Source of the DNA: BOKV01 sp049289295
GTDB taxonomy: Bacteria > Pseudomonadota > Alphaproteobacteria > Rhizobiales > Rhizobiaceae
DNA: 64,000 nt
NCBI GenBank assembly: GCA_049289295.1
Contig: JBATLL010000075.1
Span: forward strand, 62,001 to 126,000
Direction of reading: 5' to 3'
The notes below the pieces were generated by a model. The model worked only from the letters and a program-made list of their open reading frames with translations, had not been told where the DNA came from and did no database searches. Positions within the stretch are counted from its first letter, which is position 1; each line of letters begins with the position of its first letter. Positions 42,208 to 51,049 of this stretch are shown here, one piece after another. A program made the position numbers and the translations under genes.

Positions 42208-42845
42208 AGCGCCTGGAAGCGCAGCTCGAAGAAATCGGGGTGGATTCACGTGAAACGCTTCAGCGTCTTGCAGTATATGAACACCTTCTTCGCCTATGGC
42301 AGGCGAAGACAAATCTTGTGGCAAACAATACGCTCGACCGGTTCTGGGACCGGCACGTTGGTGACAGCCTGCAATGTCTTGATCTGAGACGAGACGAAGT
42401 TGCCTGGGTCGATCTTGGCAGTGGTGGGGGATTTCCCGGAATGGTAATCGCGATCGCCTGCGCCGCATCAGGCTGGGAGACAACGCATACGCTGATTGAG
42501 GCCAATCAGAAGAAGTGTGCTTTCCTTCGCACCGTTGCTCGCGAAACAAACTCGCCGTGCAGGATAGTGAATGAACGAATCGAGTCGGCATCGAAACAGT
42601 TGAAGGCGGAACGGTTCGGAACCATTACTGCCAGAGCTCTGGCGCCGCTGGCCGAATTGTTGCGTCTGGCCCGGCCGATGATGAAACCTGGAACTGTTGC
42701 TTTATTCCACAAGGGACGTGAATTCGAACGGGAAATCGAAGAATGCCGTGGTTTGTGGAGCTTTGATCTGGTAATACATAAGAGCCGGATCGAGAGCGGT
42801 TCGGTGCTCCTGGAAATCACCAATCCGGTTGCCAACCCAGCCTGA
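42204..42845 (+). CDS. rsmG: 16S rRNA m7G527 methyltransferase RsmG
   Basis: A 213-residue SAM methyltransferase. The binding loop is WVDLGSGGGFPGMVIAIAC, with HTLIEANQKKCAFLRTVARE and ITARALAPLAELL following; all are typical of RsmG (GidB). It overlaps mnmG by four bases (ATGA) and lies before parA, the standard gidA-gidB-parA-parB order. A parS-like site lies in its first codons. Confidence 0.96.
   Translation: MKRLEAQLEEIGVDSRETLQRLAVYEHLLRLWQAKTNLVANNTLDRFWDRHVGDSLQCLDLRRDEVAWVDLGSGGGFPGMVIAIACAASGWETTHTLIEANQKKCAFLRTVARETNSPCRIVNERIESASKQLKAERFGTITARALAPLAELLRLARPMMKPGTVALFHKGREFEREIEECRGLWSFDLVIHKSRIESGSVLLEITNPVANPA
42242..42257. repeat. parS-like site inside rsmG, 13 of 16
   Basis: GGATTCACGTGAAACG keeps the central TTCACGTGAAAC of parS but differs at positions 1, 3 and 16. 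It lies in the start of rsmG, coding DSRET there. Binding by ParB is possible but unproven. Confidence 0.4.
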
Positions 42846-42891
42846 TGGGTGGCCAGAATTCACTCCGGTTTGTCAGTTGCGGCGTACGGTC

Positions 42892-43695
42892 ATGGGTAGC
42901 AAAACAGCATCACGGGTCATCACGATAGCCAATCAGAAGGGCGGCGTGGGGAAGACGACCACCGCCATCAATCTGGCAACAGCGTTGGCTGCGGTCGGCA
43001 AGACTGCGTTGATCATTGATCTTGATCCGCAGGGCAATGCTTCGACCGGACTAGGCATCGACAAGAACAAGCGTCCGGTCTCGACCTACGATCTCCTCAC
43101 TGGCGGCGCGAAGCTGGCCCAGTCGATCACATCGACCGCCGTTCCCCGTCTGTATGTCAGCCCGTCGACGCTCGACCTGCTTGGTGTTGAAATGGAGATT
43201 GCCAGCGCGCCGGACAGGGCCTTTCGAATTCGCAAGGCGATAGAGGAATATATTCCTTCTCCGGTGGCATTCGACTATATACTCATCGACTGCCCGCCTT
43301 CGCTCAATCTGCTGACGATCAATGCGATGGCGGCGGCCAATTCCCTGCTGGTACCATTGCAGTGCGAGTTCTTTGCGCTTGAAGGATTGAGCCAGCTTCT
43401 CCAGACGTTCGAGGAAGTGAGAAGTTCCGTCAATCCGGATCTGGAACTGCATGGCATCGTGCTGACCATGTTCGACAGCCGCAACAATCTGGCTGCGCAG
43501 GTCGTCGACGATGTCCGCTCCTTCATGGGCGAAAAAGTATACGACACAATCATTCCCAGAAATGTCCGAATTTCAGAAGCGCCGTCCTATGGCAAACCAG
43601 CCATTCTCTACGATCTGAAATGCAGTGGCAGCCAGGCATATTTGCGGCTGGCCTCCGAAGTGATCAAGCGGGAACGCAAGCTGGTCGCGGCATGA
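42892..43695 (+). CDS. parA: Chromosome partitioning ATPase ParA
   Basis: A 267-residue Walker-type ParA of the Soj group, without the N-terminal DNA-binding domain of plasmid ParAs. It has the deviant Walker A KGGVGKTTT at residues 16-24, DLDPQGNASTGLG, and Walker B YILIDCPPSLNLLT. It binds DNA nonspecifically with ATP and is driven off by ParB, moving the origin region. It starts at ATG 42892, 46 bases after rsmG, and precedes parB by 49 bases. Confidence 0.97.
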   Translation: MGSKTASRVITIANQKGGVGKTTTAINLATALAAVGKTALIIDLDPQGNASTGLGIDKNKRPVSTYDLLTGGAKLAQSITSTAVPRLYVSPSTLDLLGVEMEIASAPDRAFRIRKAIEEYIPSPVAFDYILIDCPPSLNLLTINAMAAANSLLVPLQCEFFALEGLSQLLQTFEEVRSSVNPDLELHGIVLTMFDSRNNLAAQVVDDVRSFMGEKVYDTIIPRNVRISEAPSYGKPAILYDLKCSGSQAYLRLASEVIKRERKLVAA

Positions 43696-43744
43696 ATGCC
43701 TGACGGGCTGGACAGAAATCAATCGGTACGGAGTTCCAAGAGGC

Positions 43745-44650
43745 ATGGCTGACGACAATTCACGCAAGCGGCTGGGCAAGGGTTTGGCTGCCCTAATTGG
43801 CGAACTGGATGCGCCAGCGCCTGCTCGCAAGGATGTTGCTGACAATCGCGCCGATCGCAGGGTTCCCATCGAACATGTGCGCGCCAACCCCGCCAATCCA
43901 CGCCGTCATTTCAACGAAGAAGAACTTGCCGATCTCACCCGCTCGATCACGGAGCATGGAATTGTCCAGCCGATACTGGTGCGGCCAGTGCGCGGCGGTG
44001 ATCTTGGCGGAGCGAAATTCGAGATCATAGCTGGCGAAAGACGATGGCGCGCAGCGCAGAAGGCCGGTCTTCATGAGGTGCCGGTCATCCTTCGCGATGT
44101 GGAAGACAAGCAGGCTCTCGAACTGGCAATCATCGAGAACGTGCAACGTTCCGATCTCAATGCGATCGAAGAAGCACTTGGCTATCAGCAACTCATCGAT
44201 GGCTACGACTACAGCCAGAACGAGCTTGCCGAAGTGATCGGAAAAAGCCGGAGCCATGTCGCCAATACATTGCGGCTGATGAAACTTCCCGAATCGGTGC
44301 GCACGATGGTCGCCGAAGGCAGCCTGTCCGCCGGTCATGCCAGAACCCTTGTCACTGCGTCCAATCCTTCCGCACTTGCAGAACGCATTGTGCGCGATGG
44401 CCTTTCAGTGCGTCAGGCCGAGCTTCTCGCCCAGAACGCGGCCGAGAAGGGATCGAAGGGTAACGACTCGACCAGGAAGCAGGCGGTCCGCAATGCCGAC
44501 ATTGAGGCGCTGGAGCGGCGCCTGACAGATGCGTTGGGTCTCAAGGTTTCAGTCAGTTTCGACATCAAGGGTGGTGGTGAAATGAAAATCCGCTACCGGA
44601 ATGTCGAGCAGCTGGACGACGTCTGCCGTCGCCTCGAAAGCGGCATCTGA
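43745..44650 (+). CDS. parB: Chromosome partitioning protein ParB
   Basis: A 301-residue CTP-dependent clamp protein that loads at parS. It has GLAALIG at the N-terminus (ParA-contacting region), NPRRHFNEEELADL, the GERRW/R box (GERRWRAAQKAGL, residues 97-109) of the CTPase fold, the helix-turn-helix (YSQNELAEVIGKSRSHVANTLRLMKLP), and the C-terminal dimerisation part (LKVSVSFDIKGGGEMKIRY). parA is directly upstream, with parS sites in the same region. It is convergent with holA, 18 bases away, without a clear terminator. Confidence 0.98.
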   Translation: MADDNSRKRLGKGLAALIGELDAPAPARKDVADNRADRRVPIEHVRANPANPRRHFNEEELADLTRSITEHGIVQPILVRPVRGGDLGGAKFEIIAGERRWRAAQKAGLHEVPVILRDVEDKQALELAIIENVQRSDLNAIEEALGYQQLIDGYDYSQNELAEVIGKSRSHVANTLRLMKLPESVRTMVAEGSLSAGHARTLVTASNPSALAERIVRDGLSVRQAELLAQNAAEKGSKGNDSTRKQAVRNADIEALERRLTDALGLKVSVSFDIKGGGEMKIRYRNVEQLDDVCRRLESGI

Positions 44651-44668
44651 CCAAATTTCAAACGTGAT

Positions 44669-45709
44669 CTAGTTTCGGCTTCCCCTGCGCGCTTCCAGCC
44701 CGAGGGCCAGCAGTGCTGTGCCAGCCAGAGAGTTGGCCAGAACCGGATTTGCCCTTGCTTCCAGCGCGGCGCGATCAAGACGACCGAGCGCCCTTGAAAT
44801 CATCGCAAGGTTCCAGATCGAAAGAGCGCGCGTAAAGCTGTCACGACGCGAAAAATGCAAGGGAGGGCGCATGGAAGAGACAACGGCCTGCGCTGGTTTG
44901 CGTGCATGTTCCATCATGAATCTTCCCTGATGCAGATTCTGGAAATGGCGCAAACATGAGAGCAAAAGCATGTCCGGTGTTGTCCCGGATGTAGCAAGGC
45001 GGGGCAGCAGTTCTTCCAGGCGATTGATGTTGCCGGTGGCCGCCGAGTCGATCATGTCATCGGTTTCGAATGCAGCGACGTCTCCGATGATTGCACGAAC
45101 GTCATCGGGAGAAATTGAAGTTTGCCCTTCGCAATAAAGCGCCAGCTTTTCGAGTTCATTGCGCGACGCTCGCCGGTCTGCGCCCAGGCTTGAGCGAAGC
45201 AGGTCCTGTGCCTCATGGCCGATGGTCAGGCCGTATTGCTGGAGGACCGAAGTTATGAGGCGATTGAGAGCGCCGGCATTGTCGGCATAGCAGGGTATCG
45301 CGACGCCGGACGTGGACTTCTCGACATTTTTGCGTAGCGCGGAATCCTTCTTCAGATCGCCAGCTTCAATGATAATCCAGCTTTGAGCCGGCGGGAAATC
45401 GAGAACTGGTTGAATGGCATCTGCGAGGTTCTTTCGGGTCACGCCGGATATTCTGATGAGACGCGAATCACCGAACATGCCCACGGTATGCGCCTCGTCG
45501 GAAATCCGAGCCTTGTCACCCGCGGCCGTGTCCGCATCCAGCCGGATGAATGCAAATGGATCATTCCGATCGATGCCGAAGGTCGCTGAAAGGACGTCAG
45601 CGCGTTCACTGACGAGGCCCGAATCAGGACCGTAAAGCAGGAAAGTGCGAAAAGTTTCATGCGGACGGCTGACGAAGGCATCGGCTTCACCAGCCTTGAT
45701 CTCCGCCAT
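44669..45709 (-). CDS. holA: DNA polymerase III delta subunit
   Basis: A 346-residue clamp-loader subunit. The AAA+-like fold is seen in FLLYGPDSGLVSERADVLSA and FDSRLIRISG-like FGDSRLIRIS segments, and RNELEKLALYCEGQTSISPDDVRAIIGDVA in the lid. It opens the sliding clamp at the replication fork. The pocket lacks a Walker A motif, as is usual for delta. It follows lptE by 7 bases on the minus strand, in the order leuS-lptE-holA known from many proteobacteria. Confidence 0.94.
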   Translation of the reverse strand: MAEIKAGEADAFVSRPHETFRTFLLYGPDSGLVSERADVLSATFGIDRNDPFAFIRLDADTAAGDKARISDEAHTVGMFGDSRLIRISGVTRKNLADAIQPVLDFPPAQSWIIIEAGDLKKDSALRKNVEKSTSGVAIPCYADNAGALNRLITSVLQQYGLTIGHEAQDLLRSSLGADRRASRNELEKLALYCEGQTSISPDDVRAIIGDVAAFETDDMIDSAATGNINRLEELLPRLATSGTTPDMLLLSCLRHFQNLHQGRFMMEHARKPAQAVVSSMRPPLHFSRRDSFTRALSIWNLAMISRALGRLDRAALEARANPVLANSLAGTALLALGLEARRGSRN

Positions 45710-45716
45710 ATCCGCT

Positions 45717-46223
45717 CTACCGGCTGAGAATGGCAGCTACCGCGTTGCGAATCTGCTCGGCAACTTCGCGCGCTGCACGGTTTTCCGCATCACGAACAGC
45801 GCGTTCGTTGGCGAAGTTCTGGCCGGTCCGGTCGTAGCTGGCGTTGGCAACCCTGCTACCGCCATCTATGCGCCGGTTTGTCGAAGTCTCGATCAGGTCA
45901 TAGCTCACGGTCACACCGACAGTGCCGGCTGTATTGCCGCGAAAGGTCTGGGTCGCTGCGACGAGACGATTGCTGTCCGCGGCGCGGATTCGCAGGTCAT
46001 AGGCTGGGGCTGCGCTGCCGCGTCCACCGTGAAACAGGAAAAGAAGGTGATTTCTGACCTGCTGACCGACCCGTGTATCGACCTCGGAAACTGAAACCTG
46101 ATCAAGCGCCATCCCGGCATTCACACCTGACGGTCCGGCCGATCCGTAAAGCGGTTGATAGACACATGCCGAAACGAGCAGTGTAGCCAGGACGGAACCG
46201 GCAACAAGAAGTCTCGATCTCAT
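45717..46223 (-). CDS. lptE: LPS assembly lipoprotein LptE
   Basis: A 168-residue lipoprotein of the outer membrane that fills the LptD barrel. The signal is MRSRLLVAGSVLATLLVSAC with lipobox cysteine C20. The mature part begins VYQPLYGSAG, followed by SVSEVDTRVGQQVRNHLLFLFHGG and ASYDRTGQNFANERAVRDAENRAAREVAEQIRNAVA, matching the alphaproteobacterial LptE pattern. ATG 46223 has AGGAAGG six bases before it; the open frame to 46241 includes a TTG. It is 21 bases after leuS and directly before holA. Confidence 0.9.
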   Translation of the reverse strand: MRSRLLVAGSVLATLLVSACVYQPLYGSAGPSGVNAGMALDQVSVSEVDTRVGQQVRNHLLFLFHGGRGSAAPAYDLRIRAADSNRLVAATQTFRGNTAGTVGVTVSYDLIETSTNRRIDGGSRVANASYDRTGQNFANERAVRDAENRAAREVAEQIRNAVAAILSR

Positions 46224-46244
46224 GACAATCCTTCCTGGCAAACG

Positions 46245-48860
46245 TCAAAGAACGACATTCACAATTCTCTTTGGCACAACGATGACCCGCCGAGGCTCCT
46301 TGCCATCAAGAAGCTTCTTTATCACATCCAGCGCAAGCGTTGCACCCACGATATCCTGCTCACTGGCATCGGCAGCGATGCTGAGGTCGGCTCGCTTCTT
46401 GCCGTTCACCTGGACAGGCAGGATGATGGTGTCATCCTTGATCAGTGACGGATCGAAACTGGGCCAGGCATGTTGCGAAACCATTCCGCTCGCGCCAAGC
46501 GTTGTCCAGCATTCTTCTGCCAGATGCGGCATGACAGGTGCAATCATCTGCACAAGCATCGCGTAAATCTCATAGGCAGCTGCCTTGTCTTCGGCAGACG
46601 ATTCTGCAGTGAGGCCATCGGTGAAGCGAGCGATCTGGTTGACGAGCTCATGAATCCGGGCAATCGCCTTGTTGAAGCCAAGCCGGTCAAAATCCTCGCC
46701 CACCGCCTTCAGGGTCTTGTGCGCGGCTTTTCGTGCTTCGAACCCTGGTCCATTCGTGGCGGGCGAATCGCCTTGAACCGCATGCTCGCCAGCCGATGCA
46801 ACCAGCCTCCAGATTCGCTGAACGAACCGGTGTGCGCCTTCTGCGCCCGAATCAGTCCACTCTACATCGCGTTCGGGTGGTGAATCGGAAAGCATGAACC
46901 ACCTGGCCGTATCGGCACCGTAACTTTGTGTAATTTCCTCGGGCCCAATGGTGTTCTTCTTCGACTTTGACATCTTTTCCAGGCTGCCGATTTCTACCAG
47001 TTCGCCTGTATCGATGTGGAATGCCTTCCGGCTTGCATCATGGCCTTCGATTCGAACCTGTCCCGGTTCCAGCCAGGTGCCGTCAGACATGCGATAGGTC
47101 TCGTGAACCACCATTCCCTGTGTGAACAGGCCCTTGAACGGTTCGTCCAGATCGAGATGACCGGTTGCCTTCATGGCCCGGGTGAAAAAGCGGGAATAGA
47201 GCAAATGCAAAATGGCATGCTCGATGCCGCCGATATACTGGTCCACCGGAAGCCAGGCATTCACAGCATCGCGATCCGTCGGATTATCCTCATGTGGCGC
47301 GGTGAAGCGGGCAAAATACCATGACGAATCAACGAAAGTGTCCATCGTATCGGTTTCGCGGCGAGCCTCGCCTCCGCATTTGGGACAGTCAACATGACGC
47401 CAGGTTGCATGGCGGTCCAGCGGATTGCCAGGCCTGTCGAACTCGACATCATCCGGCAACCTGACCGGCAGATCGGATTTTGGAACCGGCACGATACCGC
47501 AATCGTCGCAGTGGATTACCGGAATCGGACATCCCCAATAGCGCTGGCGGGAAATGCCCCAGTCCCGCAAACGGAACTGCACCCGGCGTTCAGCCTGTGC
47601 AGCGTTGCCGACGGTCTTTGCTACAAGGCGCTTTGCCACTTCGTCGAAAGCCTGATTCGGGCTCATCGCATCGAGGAAACGGGAATTGATCATGATCCCG
47701 TCATCCACATAGGCTTCATTGCCGATGGTGAAGGTTTTCGCATCGCCATTTGCCGGCATGACAACCGGTATGACGGGAAGATCATATTTTCTGGCAAAAT
47801 CCAGGTCGCGCTGGTCGCCGGAAGGGCAGCCAAAAATGGCTCCAGTGCCATAATCCATCAGGACAAAATTCGCGACGTAGACCGGGAGCGTCCAGCTATC
47901 GTCAAACGGATGGCGAACCCTTATTCCGGTGTCGAACCCCTTCTTCTCGGCAGTTTCCAGTGTTGCAACGGAAGTGCCCATGCGCCGGCATTCGTCGCAG
48001 AAAGCGGCAAGCTCGGCGTTTTGCGCAGCCGCTTTTCGCGCAATCGGGTGATCTGCCGCAATAGCCATGAAGGAAGCGCCAAATATCGTATCGGGGCGCG
48101 TCGTGTAAACCTCGAGAACCTTCTCCTCGCTTATGCCCGTCTGCTTGTCGATTTCCCAGCGAACAAGCAGGCCTTCGGAACGACCGATCCAGTTGCGCTG
48201 CATCGTACGGACTTTCTCCGGCCAATGTTCCAGCGTGTCGATAGCGTCGAGCAGTTCCTGCGCATAGTAAGTGATTTTGAACACCCATTGGGCAAGTTCA
48301 CGCTGTTCGACCAGAGCGCCGGAACGCCAGCCGCGTCCATCTATAACCTGCTCGTTGGCCAATACGGTCTGATCGACCGGGTCCCAGTTGACCTTGGATG
48401 TCTTGCGTCCCACCAGACCCTTTTCGAGAAAGTCGACAAAAAGCATCTGCTGGCGTTGATAATATTCCGGATCGCAGGTTGCGAACTCGCGTGTCCAGTC
48501 GATTGACAGACCCATCAGCTTGAGCTGATCGCGCATGGTTGCGATATTCTTGTAGGTCCACTCGCCTGGATGAACCTTGTTTGCCATGGCCGCATTTTCG
48601 GCAGGCATGCCGAAAGCGTCCCAACCCATTGGATGCAGGACATTGAAACCCAGCGCGCGCTTGTAGCGGGCGACCACATCGCCCATCGTGTAATTGCGGG
48701 TGTGTCCGATATGGATGCGCCCGGATGGATAGGGGAACATCTCAAGCACGTAATATTTGGGACGCGGGTCGTCGTTCTTCGTTTCGAAGATTCTGGCCTC
48801 GGCCCAGGCCTTCTGCCATTTTGGTTCGGACGTTCGCGGGTTGTAGCGTTCGCTTGCCAT
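46245..48860 (-). CDS. leuS: Leucyl-tRNA synthetase
   Basis: An 871-residue class I synthetase. It has the HIGH motif (RIHIGHTRNYTMGD, H50-H53), the editing domain CP1 inserted after DQTVLANEQVIDGRG and carrying the conserved TTRPDTIFGASF threonine-rich site, and the KMSKS motif (SLEKMSKSKKNT). The tRNA-binding domain is at the C-terminus. The open frame starts at 48923 but M22, ATG 48860 (MASERYNPR), matches the family start. The ribosome site is weak. It leads the leuS-lptE-holA run, divergent from yggS. Confidence 0.98.
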   Translation of the reverse strand: MASERYNPRTSEPKWQKAWAEARIFETKNDDPRPKYYVLEMFPYPSGRIHIGHTRNYTMGDVVARYKRALGFNVLHPMGWDAFGMPAENAAMANKVHPGEWTYKNIATMRDQLKLMGLSIDWTREFATCDPEYYQRQQMLFVDFLEKGLVGRKTSKVNWDPVDQTVLANEQVIDGRGWRSGALVEQRELAQWVFKITYYAQELLDAIDTLEHWPEKVRTMQRNWIGRSEGLLVRWEIDKQTGISEEKVLEVYTTRPDTIFGASFMAIAADHPIARKAAAQNAELAAFCDECRRMGTSVATLETAEKKGFDTGIRVRHPFDDSWTLPVYVANFVLMDYGTGAIFGCPSGDQRDLDFARKYDLPVIPVVMPANGDAKTFTIGNEAYVDDGIMINSRFLDAMSPNQAFDEVAKRLVAKTVGNAAQAERRVQFRLRDWGISRQRYWGCPIPVIHCDDCGIVPVPKSDLPVRLPDDVEFDRPGNPLDRHATWRHVDCPKCGGEARRETDTMDTFVDSSWYFARFTAPHEDNPTDRDAVNAWLPVDQYIGGIEHAILHLLYSRFFTRAMKATGHLDLDEPFKGLFTQGMVVHETYRMSDGTWLEPGQVRIEGHDASRKAFHIDTGELVEIGSLEKMSKSKKNTIGPEEITQSYGADTARWFMLSDSPPERDVEWTDSGAEGAHRFVQRIWRLVASAGEHAVQGDSPATNGPGFEARKAAHKTLKAVGEDFDRLGFNKAIARIHELVNQIARFTDGLTAESSAEDKAAAYEIYAMLVQMIAPVMPHLAEECWTTLGASGMVSQHAWPSFDPSLIKDDTIILPVQVNGKKRADLSIAADASEQDIVGATLALDVIKKLLDGKEPRRVIVVPKRIVNVVL

Positions 48861-48961
48861 ATCAGCGCATTTCAGGAATTGGATTGTTGAATGGTTGACG
48901 AGGCAAACCAGAAATTGTTTCACGGGTCAACAGTGCATCATCCCGGCCACGGAGAAGTAAC

Positions 48962-49624
48962 ATGCCGCAATCGGTTGAAAATCTGGAACTGGTTCACGCC
49001 GCTATTGAAAAAGCAGCGCGGGCCAGCGGCCGAGAACCGGGTTCAGTTTCCCTTGTCTGCGTGTCAAAGACTTTTGATGGCGATGCCATTCGTCCAGTCA
49101 TAGCGGCCGGTCAGCGGGTGTTCGGTGAAAACCGTGTCCAGGAAGCGCAGGGGAAATGGATCGAACTGAAAAAGGAAACTGACACCATTGAACTGCATCT
49201 GATCGGCCCCCTGCAGAGTAACAAGGCGGGTGTGGCCGTGCAGCTCTTTGATGTCATCGAAACAGTGGACCGGGAAAAGATCGCGACCGCCATAGCCCGC
49301 GAGATCCGGAAACAGGGTAGGAAGCCGAAGCTACTGGTGCAGGTAAACACCGGCAATGAGCCGCAAAAGGCAGGAATCGAACCAGAAAAGACGGTCGCCT
49401 TTGTGAAGCATTGTCGTGATGATCTTGGTCTGGAGATCGACGGACTGATGTGTATTCCACCGGTCAATGAAAATCCTGGCCCGCATTTTGCCCTGCTTGC
49501 CAAGCTTGCAGACGAGGCCGGGCTCGATGTGCTTTCGATGGGCATGTCCGGGGATTACGAAACGGCAATCGGACTCGGTGCAACGCATGTACGGGTGGGC
49601 AGCGCCATATTCGGATCGCGCTGA
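48962..49624 (+). CDS. PLP homeostasis protein YggS
   Basis: A 220-residue member of the YggS/PROSC family with an alanine-racemase-like barrel. The PLP-lysine is in SLVCVSKTF, followed by FGENRVQEAQ, LHLIGPLQSNK, LLVQVNTGNEPQKAGIEP and LSMGMSGDYETAIGLGATHVRVGSAIFG. It binds pyridoxal phosphate but has no known enzymatic turnover and affects vitamin B6 and amino-acid balance. It lies between leuS (divergent) and the L,D-transpeptidase gene (convergent, 13 bases). Confidence 0.95.
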   Translation: MPQSVENLELVHAAIEKAARASGREPGSVSLVCVSKTFDGDAIRPVIAAGQRVFGENRVQEAQGKWIELKKETDTIELHLIGPLQSNKAGVAVQLFDVIETVDREKIATAIAREIRKQGRKPKLLVQVNTGNEPQKAGIEPEKTVAFVKHCRDDLGLEIDGLMCIPPVNENPGPHFALLAKLADEAGLDVLSMGMSGDYETAIGLGATHVRVGSAIFGSR

Positions 49625-49637
49625 GGCAAGAGTGAGC

Positions 49638-50213
49638 CTAAGCGATGACCTTGATGGTCAGCGAAGCAAGGTTTTTCTCCATCAGGCGAGCCAGCACATT
49701 CAAAGGCAGGGCAATGCAGCCCTGCGTCGGTCCGCGATCCTCACGTGAAACATGCAGAAAGATTGCACTGCCCCTGAACCTGGCGCGAGGTGCCATGTTC
49801 CAGTCAAGAACCATGCAGATGTCATAGAGGCCGTCGCTCCTGGCCATTTCCTCATGGCTTGCTGCGAATGGCAATCGAACGGGGCGGTTGTAAAGTGGGC
49901 TTTGCGGTTGATCGCACCATCCCAACCCCTTCGCGGCGGGAGCGAGCTTGCGCAGGCACAGATGCATGCGATCGCGGCGCTGGTATCCAGACAGAAGCCT
50001 TAGACTGGCCAACGGCGTGCATCCGTCGCCCTCGCGTTTGATGGCGGCAATTCCGTTCCTGCCGATCTGGCAGGCAAGCACACGATTGCCGATCTGCAGC
50101 AGACCCTTGCAGGAGGCTGAACCTGGAGCGCGCCTCAAAAACCATTTTGCCGTGATCGAGCAACGTCTTGCCCTGGGCGATGAACTGGATATTGAAGGCA
50201 GGACAGGTCGCAT
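49638..50213 (-). CDS. L,D-transpeptidase catalytic-domain protein
   Basis: A 191-residue protein with a YkuD-type catalytic motif: FLHVSREDRGPTQGCIALPLNVL, with the histidine, then the TxGC cysteine nucleophile. The N-terminal part (LACQIGRNGIAAIKREGDGCTPLASLRLLSGYQR; NRPVRLPFAASHEEMARSDGLYDIC) matches a conserved alphaproteobacterial group without signal peptide. These enzymes normally crosslink peptidoglycan or attach lipoproteins to it; a cytosolic start is odd and the true start may differ (TTG 50138 is in frame and gives a 166-residue protein with the usual group start). A parS half-like sequence TCACGTGAAACA lies at 49741-49752 inside it. Confidence 0.8.
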   Translation of the reverse strand: MRPVLPSISSSSPRARRCSITAKWFLRRAPGSASCKGLLQIGNRVLACQIGRNGIAAIKREGDGCTPLASLRLLSGYQRRDRMHLCLRKLAPAAKGLGWCDQPQSPLYNRPVRLPFAASHEEMARSDGLYDICMVLDWNMAPRARFRGSAIFLHVSREDRGPTQGCIALPLNVLARLMEKNLASLTIKVIA

Positions 50214-50350
50214 GGCCCGAAACCTAGCAATCGCATTCGTGAAACAGAAGTGAATTCAGAGGCATTTGCCGATCGGAGCGAATAAACTATAGTCCGCGCT
50301 GATACCAGCCGATACCGGCAACACCGTGCAGCATAGCCATTGGAGACTAC

Positions 50351-51034
50351 ATGACCGGACGCCAGATTCTTCTCGTGGATGACGATGACGAGCTGCGTGA
50401 AGCACTCACCGAGCAGCTGTCACTGTATGAAGAATTCGATATACGGTCCGAATCGAGTGCCACACGTGGTGTTCAGGCAGCGCGAGCCAATCACTTCGAC
50501 CTTCTGATCATGGATGTGGGTCTTCCCGACATGGACGGAAGGGAAGCCGTCAAACTGTTGCGCAAGGGTGGCTTCAAGTCCCCGATCATCATGCTTACCG
50601 GCCATGATACGGACTCAGACACGATCCTGGGTTTAGAAGCGGGCGCCAATGATTATGTCACCAAGCCTTTTCGTTTCGCGGTGCTTCTGGCGAGAATTCG
50701 CGCGCAATTGCGCACCCATGAACAAAGCGAAGATGCTGTTTTCAGCATCGGACCCTACACGTTCAAACCCGCACAGAAGATGATGATAGATGGCAATGGC
50801 CAGAAAGTGCGACTGACGGAAAAGGAGACTTCCATCGTCAAGTACCTGTACAGGGCAGAGCAGCGGGTTATCGGTCGCGATGAACTGCTTGAGCAGGTTT
50901 GGGGCTACAATTCGGGTGTGACGACCCATACTCTGGAAACCCACATCTACCGGTTGCGCCAGAAAATCGAAAAAGATCCGTCAAACGCGCGCCTGCTGGT
51001 GACGGAAGGCGGAGGCTACAAGCTTGTGCCCTGA
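50351..51034 (+). CDS. OmpR-family response regulator (CenR-like)
   Basis: A 227-residue response regulator. The receiver domain has the acid pocket D10-D12, the phosphorylation site D55 (LLIMDVGLPDMDG), T83 and K105 (DYVTKPF); the C-terminal winged helix (LTEKETSIVKYLYRAEQRVIGRDELLEQVWGYNSGVTTHTLETHIYRLRQKIE) is of OmpR type. Sequence and length resemble CenR, the essential envelope regulator of Caulobacter and Rhodobacter, but I rely on memory for that. There is no histidine kinase gene beside it, so its partner is encoded elsewhere. It is followed 15 bases later by a cyclic-nucleotide-binding-domain gene. The gap upstream (50214-50350) would hold its promoter. Confidence 0.88.
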   Translation: MTGRQILLVDDDDELREALTEQLSLYEEFDIRSESSATRGVQAARANHFDLLIMDVGLPDMDGREAVKLLRKGGFKSPIIMLTGHDTDSDTILGLEAGANDYVTKPFRFAVLLARIRAQLRTHEQSEDAVFSIGPYTFKPAQKMMIDGNGQKVRLTEKETSIVKYLYRAEQRVIGRDELLEQVWGYNSGVTTHTLETHIYRLRQKIEKDPSNARLLVTEGGGYKLVP

Positions 51035-51049
51035 CCGGGGAGACCCTTC

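Noticed and set aside
47394..48506. Plus-strand open frame of 370 codons opposite leuS
   Set aside because: Antisense shadow of a certain leuS; no family features.
48916..48931. TTTCACG-containing sequence upstream of yggS as a parS
   Set aside because: Only about 11 of 16 bases match and the right arm is broken.
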